Assembly (NCBI GenBank): GCA_020636095.1
Contig: JACJYN010000015.1
Coordinates: 49,832 to 113,831 of the forward strand
From: Lewinellaceae bacterium
Lineage (GTDB): Bacteria; Bacteroidota; Bacteroidia; Chitinophagales; Saprospiraceae
Direction: 5' to 3'
DNA: 64,000 bases
Below the pieces are notes generated by a model. It did no database searches, was not told the DNA's origin, and was given only the letters and a program-made list of their open reading frames with translations. The position numbers were made by a program, and so were the translations under genes. Numbering within the stretch: the first letter of the stretch is position 1; the number at the start of each line of letters is the position of its first letter. Positions 25,311-32,181 of the stretch are shown here, one piece after another.

Positions 25311-26195
25311 ATGAAAAAAATAATTTTAATTCTCACAGCTATTGTCCTTTCTTTCTCCTGTGAAAGAGAACAACCATCACTTTCTCTGAATCTGGACGAG
25401 CTAATCATCGGGCAGATCACCAACGCTGATAACCTGGAGCTACTGGGCAGCGCTGATCTGCCCATAAGCATCCGGCACTATGTGCAAAACCACCACGCTC
25501 CTTTCGAAATAGGCCTAGCATTTATGGCCCCTGGGATGGGGTATGAGACCATGCTGGAAAATGGCCTATGCCTGTTTTTCGACATAAACGGGCAACACCT
25601 CAACCACAACGGGATGCATGACGATTGGGACAATCATCACGGCTGGGATTTTGCCGGCAATAACCCCTGTTTGTTTGGCGACTTGCTTGACCCTGCAGAC
25701 CTGCCTCAGGATGCCCTTGATTACATCAACACAAATTATCCCGGCACCTCCGTTGTTACAATAGCCGTCAAGCCCAGCGGCAACTTTGGTGTTGAACTGA
25801 GCAATGGGACAGTATTGATGTTCGGCCCCGGTGGTGATTTTATCTTCCAATGGAACAGTCAGAATATCGGCGTCCAGCATGGCCACGGCCATAGCCTGAA
25901 TGGCGGCTTTACCTGGCACTGTGAGAATGACGGGCACATGGGGCCAGGCCACGGAGGGCACCACGGCCAGATGGATAACCCGTTAAATCCGGAAGGCCCT
26001 TGTCTGGGCGGTACGGGGATACTCGCTGCCGATCTGCCACAGTTTGCCAGTGATTATCTGGATATTCATTATCCGGGAGCAACGGTCCTTCACGCTGTTC
26101 AAACCTACAACGGCAAATACTTCCTGCGATTGTCCGATTGCATCAGATTGGTATTTGACGAGGAAGGGAATATCATTTTCGATAGCGGCAATTGA
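25311..26195 (+). CDS. PepSY-like repeat lipoprotein, His-rich
   Basis: 294 residues from ATG 25311 (MKKIILILTAIVLSFSC, lipoprotein signal). The mature part has two PepSY-like segments with LPQDALDYINTNYPGTSVV and LPQFASDYLDIHYPGATVL, each followed by a strand pair ending in a GDFIFQ/GNIIFD turn, as in the PepSY-like (PF11396) family. Between them lies a Gly/His-rich stretch (HGHGHSLNGG, HMGPGHGGHHGQ) that could bind metal. An apparent in-frame extension to 25227 lacks a signal peptide and is not used. Confidence 0.75.
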   Translation: MKKIILILTAIVLSFSCEREQPSLSLNLDELIIGQITNADNLELLGSADLPISIRHYVQNHHAPFEIGLAFMAPGMGYETMLENGLCLFFDINGQHLNHNGMHDDWDNHHGWDFAGNNPCLFGDLLDPADLPQDALDYINTNYPGTSVVTIAVKPSGNFGVELSNGTVLMFGPGGDFIFQWNSQNIGVQHGHGHSLNGGFTWHCENDGHMGPGHGGHHGQMDNPLNPEGPCLGGTGILAADLPQFASDYLDIHYPGATVLHAVQTYNGKYFLRLSDCIRLVFDEEGNIIFDSGN

Positions 26196-26286
26196 TTGCC
26201 GGGATCATATTTGGAGGCCGGCTGGTTTCTGGCCTTCAAATGTGTCCATAGGAAAGAAATTCACCATCAAATGGGAGGGAGCGGCC

Positions 26287-26653
26287 TCAAAAGCGTTTCA
26301 TTTTCCACTTTTTTGGAGCCATCTCCTTTTCCGCCCTGGCGACCGCCAGGGCTTTGTTACTGAAAGGAACTCATTTCATAAGCACCGTCGCCTTTATGTT
26401 CGCCAATACTAATCTGGTGATCGAGCTGGGCATTCTGATCTTTATTTTTCTGGGCGGGCAGTTTATCGTAGCGGAAGTCATCGGAGGCCTCCTGCTGATC
26501 GCGATCAGTTCCATCATCATAAAACTAACCTATCCCAGGAAATGGATCGAAGCGGCAAGAGAAAAAGTGGAGAAGGAAAAAGATATCAGTATTATAGAGG
26601 ATGATTGTTTACCTGTTCACTTCAACCGTATTTGTCGGGTTGTTGATGGGTGA
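26287..26653 (+). pseudogene. Permease remnant (ArsP / DUF318 family)
   Basis: A frame without start reads FHFFGAISFSALATARALL, KGTHFISTVAFMFANTNLV and IELGILIFIFLGGQFIVAEV, matching the second membrane core of DUF318/ArsP-type permeases (which normally contain SSCSFAA..ARALF..G and FxFASTNLVIELG). The Cys-containing turn is changed to SFSA and both ends of the protein are missing. These permeases export organoarsenicals or other metal compounds. Beyond the last helix homology fades. Confidence 0.65.
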
Positions 26654-26840
26654 CACCCAAGCCTTTACTGGTGGGGAGGAACTGGGCATCGATGGAGGTC
26701 TACACGTGGCGTTCCTGGCGGAAAAGGAAGAAGACGGATGGATGTTTATCCGGAGAAAACGGGCATTTTTAGATCACCTATCGGGGCGATCCGCCCCAGT
26801 CAGCCGCTTTGAGTATTTTCTGGCATTACGACATCAATGA
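26601..26840 (+). CDS. Small ORF of unknown function
   Basis: 79 codons beginning MIVYLFTSTVFVGLLMG, a possible membrane helix, followed by a charged part (AEKEEDGWMFIRRKRAFL). It overlaps the tail of the permease remnant in another frame. No family recognised; it may be a remnant rather than a gene. Confidence 0.25.
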   Translation: MIVYLFTSTVFVGLLMGDTQAFTGGEELGIDGGLHVAFLAEKEEDGWMFIRRKRAFLDHLSGRSAPVSRFEYFLALRHQ

Positions 26841-26877
26841 AGCCGTATGGCAGCCTTGTTCAGGGATGTTAAATTCA

Positions 26878-26918
26878 ATTTAAGTACTTGCTTAAATGCT
26901 TAATAAAAGGTATTTTTG
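26878..26918 (+). promoter_or_regulatory. ArsR operator and promoter
   Basis: Perfect inverted repeat ATTTAAG-TACTTG-CTTAAAT (26878-26897) overlaps a TTG -33 element (26888-26890); TATTTTTG (26911-26918) is a TAnnTTTG -7 element 20 bp later. The ArsR start codon is at 26938. Such placement fits autorepression relieved by metal. Confidence 0.75.
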
Positions 26919-26937
26919 CTACTCAAAATGCACGAGT

Positions 26938-27312
26938 ATGGCTTTTAAGAACAAATGTATCAGAGTTTTTGCCGATCAGGTACAGATTTCAACCTGCAGA
27001 AAAAGAATCGCTGAACATGAAGCGTCTTTCACCGTACTGTCAAATGTTCTGGCTTTGGCAGGTAATGGCGTTCGGCTCAAGATCTTATATCTCCTTTCAG
27101 AAGAAACGGAACTTTGTCCGTGCGACCTAGCGGATATTCTTGAAATGACTGTGCCTGCGATTTCACAACACTTGCGTAAGCTAAAGGATGCGAAGATCGT
27201 GAAAACCCGTAAAGAAGGGCAAACCATATTTTACGCTTTAAGAGAAGACCACTTATCTATCGTCGAACCGCTGTTTCAGCATATTGATAACGCTAAAGGC
27301 GTCTTAGCATGA
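26938..27312 (+). CDS. ArsR/SmtB-family metal-responsive repressor
   Basis: 124 residues from ATG 26938; the upstream frame from 26896 would start inside the operator. The winged helix covers residues ~30-100, with the metal-site helix ELCPCDLADIL (Cys-Pro-Cys, as the ELCVCDL of ArsR/CadC) and recognition part TVPAISQHLRKL. A further Cys sits at residue 6 and another near 19. It overlaps merTP by 4 bp (ATGA), so it controls the mercury-type transporter genes that follow. The metal may be Hg(II), As(III) or Cd(II). Confidence 0.85.
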   Translation: MAFKNKCIRVFADQVQISTCRKRIAEHEASFTVLSNVLALAGNGVRLKILYLLSEETELCPCDLADILEMTVPAISQHLRKLKDAKIVKTRKEGQTIFYALREDHLSIVEPLFQHIDNAKGVLA

Positions 27313-27932
27313 AACTCACAAGTAATATTTCCGGCTTAGGGATTATGACGGCCATCGCAGCATCATTATGCTGCATCACTCCAGTATTAGCCGCATTGGC
27401 TGGAATAAGCGGCCTGGCTTCCACTTTTTCATGGCTCGAACCCGCCCGCCCTTATTTCATTGGCGCAACTGTTTTGGTATTGGGACTTGCCTGGTATCAA
27501 AAACTAAAGATTATCAGGACAGATGACGTTCATTGTGATTGCGAAACGGATACAAAACCTTCTTTCTGGCAGTCACAGAAATTTTTAGGCATTGTTACGA
27601 TTGTCGCAACGTTGCTACTGGCGTTTCCGAACTATGCCTCCGTGTTCTTTCCCAAAGTTGAAAATGCGGCTGTTGTTATCTCACATAGCTACATTCAGAA
27701 GGTAGAATTCACCATCAAGGGCATGACCTGTACAGGCTGCGAACATCATGTAAAAAGTGAAGTAAACAAGCTGGATGGCATCATCGAGGTGGCGGTTTCC
27801 TATGAGGAAGGCAACGCCATTGTAAAGTTTGATAAAAGCAAGACTTCTATCGAAGCAATCACGGCGGCCATTAACGCAACGGGATATAAGGCCACAAAAC
27901 ATCATATTATAAAGGACGCTTCTCAAATATAG
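27309..27932 (+). CDS. merTP: MerT-MerP fusion mercuric transport protein
   Basis: 207 residues. The MerT part has three membrane helices with the vicinal pair LCCITPV (residues ~21-27) on the first helix and CDC near 78 in the cytoplasmic loop. After the third helix an HMA domain (from about residue 136) carries MTCTGCEHHV, the MerP metal site. The fusion is typical of Bacteroidota mer loci. It passes Hg(II) into the cytoplasm for a reductase, yet no merA or merB is present in the window, so this locus is incomplete or used for another metal. Confidence 0.88.
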   Translation: MKLTSNISGLGIMTAIAASLCCITPVLAALAGISGLASTFSWLEPARPYFIGATVLVLGLAWYQKLKIIRTDDVHCDCETDTKPSFWQSQKFLGIVTIVATLLLAFPNYASVFFPKVENAAVVISHSYIQKVEFTIKGMTCTGCEHHVKSEVNKLDGIIEVAVSYEEGNAIVKFDKSKTSIEAITAAINATGYKATKHHIIKDASQI

Positions 27933-27937
27933 ATTTC

Positions 27938-28156
27938 ATGGAAACATCCAGCATTATCCTTCAATCAACCATCACCTGTCCTAATTGCCAGCATCAAAAA
28001 GAAGAAACCATGCCTACTGATGCCTGCCAATTTTTTTACGAATGTGAAAACTGCAAAACCATACTCAAACCCAAAGCCGGAGATTGTTGTGTCTTTTGCA
28101 GTTACGGAACCGTGCAATGCCCTCCAATGCAAAAAGCAGAGAAGAGTTGTTGTTAA
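27938..28156 (+). CDS. GDCCVFCSYGT-motif small Cys-rich protein
   Basis: 72 residues, cytoplasmic. It holds an N-terminal zinc-ribbon-like pair (TCPNCQHQ and CENC) and the signature GDCCVFCSYGTVQCPPMQ, ending CC. Proteins with this motif regularly accompany merTP in Bacteroidota and other mer loci; they probably chaperone or bind the metal. It starts 5 bp after merTP. A second, broken copy flanks the IS at 28571. Confidence 0.8.
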   Translation: METSSIILQSTITCPNCQHQKEETMPTDACQFFYECENCKTILKPKAGDCCVFCSYGTVQCPPMQKAEKSCC

Positions 28157-28463
28157 GGTCTTTGCATCCATCAAACTCACCTTACCGGTAATTGGAAAAG
28201 AGGCCGGTGAACCCAAATTAAAAGACGCCAGGCTGTTCACGCTGAAAATAGAAGGAATGGCCTGTCAGTTTTGCGCCAAAACCGTGAGAGAAAGATCAGA
28301 AGCTTTGCCCGAGATGATCCAGGCAATCGTTTACTTGCAGAATGGGAAAGCAGAAATCATTGTTGGGAGGGAGGTTTCGCTTGATGAGTTGGCCGAATCA
28401 ATAGAACGGGCCGGGTTTAAGGTACAAATCCTTTCTGTTGTTCCTTATGAACACGGTCAATGA
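28020..28463 (+). CDS. HMA-like metal-binding domain protein, start uncertain
   Basis: Only the part from about 28220 looks conserved: FTLKIEGMACQFCAKTVRER is an HMA metal-site loop (CQFC), followed by a helix-strand pattern and ending near 28463. Upstream codons overlap the Cys-rich gene in another frame and are unlikely to be protein; no ATG, GTG or TTG lies in frame close to the HMA part. The original start may have been lost in a rearrangement. It would act as a small metal chaperone next to merTP. Confidence 0.5.
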   Translation: MPANFFTNVKTAKPYSNPKPEIVVSFAVTEPCNALQCKKQRRVVVKVFASIKLTLPVIGKEAGEPKLKDARLFTLKIEGMACQFCAKTVRERSEALPEMIQAIVYLQNGKAEIIVGREVSLDELAESIERAGFKVQILSVVPYEHGQ

Positions 28464-28481
28464 GTAACTTTCAAATCTTCC

Positions 28482-28565
28482 GCTATGGCCTCATCCGGGC
28501 TATCGCCTGCCCTAACTACCAGGATCAAAAGGAAGAAATCATGCCGGTCGATGCTTATTGTTTTT
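28482..28565 (+). pseudogene. Second, degenerate GDCCVFC-type gene interrupted by an IS
   Basis: Codons read AIACPNYQDQKEEIMPVDAY and resemble the start of the intact gene at 27938 (TITCPNCQHQKEETMPTDAC). The IS enters after CFL; the bases right after it (29915 on) continue as YEYGS, matching YECEN of the intact copy once one T is allowed for. The first conserved Cys pair is broken and the signature part is gone. Confidence 0.65.
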
Positions 28566-28570
28566 TATGA

Positions 28571-29914
28571 ACTGACCTTTCGCAGGCGAAAGGTTTTGGA
28601 ATTTGGATAAAAATGTTAAAGGCCCTTACCTTGTAGCTCAAAGGAGCACAAGATGAAGAAGCCATTACTACTTGATTTGTACTCGGACTACCTGATATCC
28701 TCGTTTCGCATGGCGACGGCTACAGGCTTATCCGAGTTGCTGGGCGGGGCATTTAGCCACGACCAGATCAGCCGGTTTTTAGGGCAAGAGCTTTTCACGC
28801 AGAAAGATTACTGGAAATGCGTCAAGCCTTTGGTGCGAAAAATACAGCACCCCTTGGGCGTCATCAAGGTTGACGATACCATTGAGGAAAAGCCCCATTC
28901 CACAGAGAATGAAATTATCTGTTGGCATTGGGATCATTCCAAGAAGCCCAAGGCAGGGCATGTCAAAGGGATCAACATCCTTAACTTCCTGTATCAAAGC
29001 CCCTTGGGGCAGCAAGGCCACATCTCTGTTCCAGTGGCTTTTGAAATCGTGAAAAAAACAGAGCCCTATTTGGATGCCAAAAGCGGCAAAGTAAAAAAGC
29101 GGAGCCCAGTAACCAAAAACGAAATGCTCCGCGAGCGGCTCTACATTTTACACAAGTACAACAAAGTCCCATTCCGCTATGTATTGTGGGATACGTGGTT
29201 TTCTTCCAAAGAAAACCTGGCCTTTGTCCACTACCAGTTGGAAAAGTACTTTATCGGAGCCATTAAGAGCAACCGCACGGCCGCTCTTAACGTGGAAGAC
29301 AAGCTTGCTGGCAAGTTTGACAAGATCAGCGAGCTAGGTTTGCAAACAGGCCAGGCCATTACTGTTTGGCTCAAAGGCACGGATTTTCCGGTGCTGCTCA
29401 CCAAGCAGGTTTTTACAAACAAAGACGGCTCTACAGGCGAATTGCACCTAGTAACCAATGACCTTGAGCTTGATGCCCAAGCCATCTCTACTACCTATGA
29501 AACACGATGGGGCGTAGAGGTATTCCACAAATCCCTCAAGCAGAATGTGGGCTTAGAAAAATCGCCCACCAAGCATGAGATTAGCCAGAGTAACCATGTT
29601 TTTGCCGCCATGATTGCCTGGACGAAGTTGGAATTGCTCAGCCTAAAAGAGCAAACCAACCATTTTGCCCTAAAAACCAGAGTATATGTCAAAGCCCTAT
29701 GAGCAGCCTTCGATGAAGTGCAGGCCCTGAAAAGGGCCCAGCCTAGAATCGAGCAGGCCACTCAAAGCGCTATCCCGCTTTTGGGATAAGGGCGAAAAGT
29801 TATACGGTGTACCCCTGAGAATAGTGCTTCGCACTAAACGGAGCGTTATATGCTTCGCTCTCGGCACTGGTATTTTTTTCAATTATCCAAACCTTTCGCC
29901 TGCGAAAGGTCAGT
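28571..29914 (+). mobile_element. Complete insertion sequence, 1,344 bp, IS4/IS701-like
   Basis: Terminal inverted repeats begin ACTGACCTTTCGCAGGCGAA on both ends (left from 28571, right reading inward from 29914), and continue with AGGTT..TGGA with small gaps. The TIR contains the perfect palindrome CCTTTCGC-AG-GCGAAAGG. A 5-bp target duplication TATGA lies at 28566-28570 and 29915-29919. One transposase gene fills the element. Intact ends and TSD point to a fairly recent insertion, into a duplicated Cys-rich gene. Confidence 0.88.
28653..29702 (+). CDS. DDE transposase, IS4 superfamily (IS701-like)
   Basis: 349 residues. DDE features: KVDDTIEEKPHS (first Asp, in the DDT form seen in IS701-like proteins) near residue 72, a VLWDTWFSSKENL block with the second Asp near 178, and YETRWGVEVFHKSLKQNVGLE with the catalytic Glu near 288. 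An AGGAG sits 9 bp before the ATG. The frame is intact and the element likely active or recently so. Confidence 0.85.
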   Translation: MKKPLLLDLYSDYLISSFRMATATGLSELLGGAFSHDQISRFLGQELFTQKDYWKCVKPLVRKIQHPLGVIKVDDTIEEKPHSTENEIICWHWDHSKKPKAGHVKGINILNFLYQSPLGQQGHISVPVAFEIVKKTEPYLDAKSGKVKKRSPVTKNEMLRERLYILHKYNKVPFRYVLWDTWFSSKENLAFVHYQLEKYFIGAIKSNRTAALNVEDKLAGKFDKISELGLQTGQAITVWLKGTDFPVLLTKQVFTNKDGSTGELHLVTNDLELDAQAISTTYETRWGVEVFHKSLKQNVGLEKSPTKHEISQSNHVFAAMIAWTKLELLSLKEQTNHFALKTRVYVKAL

Positions 29915-30063
29915 TATGAATACGGCTCTGGATAACAACCCAAGCTGTTTTTCAAAAAACCTTTGGAGGGAGCACGACAGATTATGCTATGCAGTTTAAC
30001 AAACGGAGGACGGAGGCTTTCTCATCGTGAAACTGATAGAGGTGGAGAAGAAATACATTCAGC

Positions 30064-30636
30064 TTAAACCTCGTCCAGAGGTTTTCGCCGGTTGCCCGCC
30101 ATATTCTTAAATGCCGTTGGCGTCAGCCCAGTTACTTTTTTAAACTGGCCGGATAGATGGGCAACACTGCTGTATTCCAACTCATAGGCTATTTCGCTGA
30201 GATTCTGCTCGCCATAGGCTAATAATTCCTTGACCCGTTCGATTTTTTGCAGGATTAGGTATTTCTCAATGGTGATCCCTTCAAAGGAGGAGAAAAGCTT
30301 GCTAATACTGAAATAATTCACCCCAAGCTGTTGCTCCAGGTATTCGGAAAAATTGATATGTGCTGGCTTTGATTTCCCGTGGTGGGCCTGTTCAATGATG
30401 ATCTTTTTCACCCGTTCAATAATCTGATGCTGCCGGTCATTAATTAGTTCGAACCCGTTCGATAACAAGGTTTTTTCAATGAACATGAGGTTCTCGCCGG
30501 ATAAAGTGCCTTTTATGGTTACCTTTCCAAGCTCGATTGCTTCAATAGTGAAACCAAGCTGTTTGAGTTCTTCCCTAACCACCCGAATGCAGCGGTTGCA
30601 GACCATGTTCTTGATATACAGAGTTGTGTTTTCCAT
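30064..30636 (-). CDS. AraC-family regulator with N-terminal HMA-like domain
   Basis: 190 residues from the ATG at 30636. Residues 1-70 form an HMA-like fold with NMVCNRCI (Cys12, Cys15) in the place of the metal-binding loop, then the AraC double HTH from about 85 to 185 (INFSEYLEQQLGVNYFSISK; LSEIAYELEYSSVAHLSGQF; TPTAFK). Bacteroidota metal islands often contain this architecture, so a metal- or redox-sensing role through the CxxC is likely. It is transcribed away from the ArsR-rhodanese operon and towards the IS. Confidence 0.82.
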   Translation of the reverse strand: MENTTLYIKNMVCNRCIRVVREELKQLGFTIEAIELGKVTIKGTLSGENLMFIEKTLLSNGFELINDRQHQIIERVKKIIIEQAHHGKSKPAHINFSEYLEQQLGVNYFSISKLFSSFEGITIEKYLILQKIERVKELLAYGEQNLSEIAYELEYSSVAHLSGQFKKVTGLTPTAFKNMAGNRRKPLDEV

Positions 30637-30770
30637 ACGTGGGTGCTTCAATTTTAATAGATATGTAATAAACAAATAAGCCTGGATTAGTTTCAGCTCA
30701 TAACCAGCAGCAGGCCTCAATAGCTTGCTCTGCCATGTCTTTTAGCTTAAGTTTATCATTTAATTTTTAA

Positions 30771-30792
30771 TATTCAATTAGTCTATTGAATA
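30771..30792 (+). promoter_or_regulatory. Operator of the ArsR-rhodanese operon
   Basis: Perfect inverted repeat TATTCAAT-TAGTCT-ATTGAATA. A TTG at 30794-30796 and TATCTTTA near 30809-30816 (close to TAnnTTTG) could be the promoter; the start codon follows at 30838. This placement fits autoregulation by the ArsR protein. Confidence 0.65.
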
Positions 30793-30837
30793 ATTGAATA
30801 ACGTTTCCTATCTTTATCTTCTAATAATGTCAGGCTT

Positions 30838-31479
30838 ATGATGGATAAAAGAGATTTCAAAGGCCGGGTATATGGCGAGATTTCCAGGATCGCCAAAGCA
30901 ATCTCCAGCCCCCGCCGCCTCGAGATCATCGATTTTATTGCCAATGGAGAGAAATGTGTCGAGGATATTGCCCTGCAAACAGGAATGAGTTTCGCCAATG
31001 CATCTCAGCATTTACAGACCTTAAAAAAGGAGCGCCTTGTCAAAGCTCGCAAAGATGGGGTTCAGGCTTATTATTCCCTGGCTTCCAAGGAAGTGTATCG
31101 CGCCTGGAAAGGCCTGCGAGACCTTACGCTGGCCCTTTCCCCGCACGTCCGGGAATCGCTGGATCAGATTCGGATATCGAATGGATATGGCTTGGCCATT
31201 ACCCTGGATCAAATCAAAGAAAGAACGGATGTACGCCTTCTGGATGTACGCCCGAAGGATGAATATCAAAAGGGGCGGCTTCCCGAAGCAATCTCCATGC
31301 CTCTTGGCGAGTTGGAAGAACGCCTTGGTGAAATCCCAAAAGACAAACTGATCATCGCTTACTGCCGGGGTATGTTCTGTACGTTAGCTGACGAGGCGGT
31401 AAAGATCCTGCGCGAAAAGGGCTACAAGGCCCAAAAGATTGAAACGAGTGTTCGGGAGTATGAACTTAGCCTGGAATGA
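30838..31479 (+). CDS. ArsR-type repressor fused to a rhodanese domain
   Basis: 213 residues; ATG 30838 or 30841. Winged-helix HTH at about 15-100 (SFANASQHLQTLKKERLVKA) and rhodanese at 115-213. Cys residues are Cys40 (in the EKCVED helix), Cys176 and Cys181 (YCRGMFC, the rhodanese loop). The usual ArsR metal site CxC is absent, so sensing may go through persulfidation, as in BigR/SqrR-type regulators; that is inference. It heads an operon with a methyltransferase and an MFS-rhodanese transporter. Confidence 0.85.
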   Translation: MMDKRDFKGRVYGEISRIAKAISSPRRLEIIDFIANGEKCVEDIALQTGMSFANASQHLQTLKKERLVKARKDGVQAYYSLASKEVYRAWKGLRDLTLALSPHVRESLDQIRISNGYGLAITLDQIKERTDVRLLDVRPKDEYQKGRLPEAISMPLGELEERLGEIPKDKLIIAYCRGMFCTLADEAVKILREKGYKAQKIETSVREYELSLE

Positions 31480-31524
31480 CCGGTTAGTGGCCGGTATCGG
31501 CAGGCAATCCTTAAATATCCTACT

Positions 31525-32181
31525 ATGGCTGATAACAAGAATTATCAATCTCACTGGGATCAGGTTTACAACAACACGGAAGTCTGTAGGCTCGGCTGGT
31601 ACGAATCTACCCCCGAACCTTCCCTGCAACTCATCCGGGAATGCAGGTTACCCCAGGACGCTGCTCTACTGGCCGTAGGCGCCGGCGCCACCACTCTGGT
31701 GGACGAGCTCCTGGCGGCCGGATTTCACAATATCATTGTCAACGATATCAGTCCCCTGGCCCTGGAGAAATTGAAGCAGCGCCTGGGAGGTGAAAAAGAT
31801 AAGGTCCGTTGGGTGATCGACGATCTGACCCGGCCCAGGGCTTTGCAAAGCATCGGACCGGTCGATTTATGGCATGACCGGGCTGTTCTCCACTTCTTCA
31901 ACGAAAAAGAAGAACAGGAGGCCTATTTCAATTTGCTGAAAAAACTGGTGAAACCAGGTGGTTTCGTGATCCTCGCCGCATTCCATTTGAATGGGGCCGC
32001 CAAATGCAGCGGTTTGCCCGTACACCGCTATGACCAACAGATGATGGCCGAAAAGTTGGGAAGCTGTTTTGAATTGCAACAGGCATTTGAATACACTCAT
32101 ACCATGCCTTCGGGAGACAAGCGGGAATATATTTATACACTTTTTGAAAAAAATAAATGGAAAACGTACAACTTGGCCTGA
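31525..32181 (+). CDS. Class I SAM-dependent methyltransferase
   Basis: 218 residues. SAM-binding motif I appears as LLAVGAGATTLVDELLAAG (residues ~49-67), followed by acidic loop NDISPLAL, motif post-I DDLTRP and VKPGGFVILAAF. The family includes TehB/thiopurine-type enzymes that methylate soft anions. In operon with a sulfur-transfer regulator and exporter it could methylate a chalcogen, arsenic or thiol compound; the substrate is not known. Its 3' end overlaps the next gene by 25 bp. Confidence 0.8.
   Translation: MADNKNYQSHWDQVYNNTEVCRLGWYESTPEPSLQLIRECRLPQDAALLAVGAGATTLVDELLAAGFHNIIVNDISPLALEKLKQRLGGEKDKVRWVIDDLTRPRALQSIGPVDLWHDRAVLHFFNEKEEQEAYFNLLKKLVKPGGFVILAAFHLNGAAKCSGLPVHRYDQQMMAEKLGSCFELQQAFEYTHTMPSGDKREYIYTLFEKNKWKTYNLA

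Noticed and set aside
28653..29702. Considered as a host gene
   Set aside because: It lies inside terminal inverted repeats with a 5-bp duplication and has DDE motifs, so it is the IS transposase.
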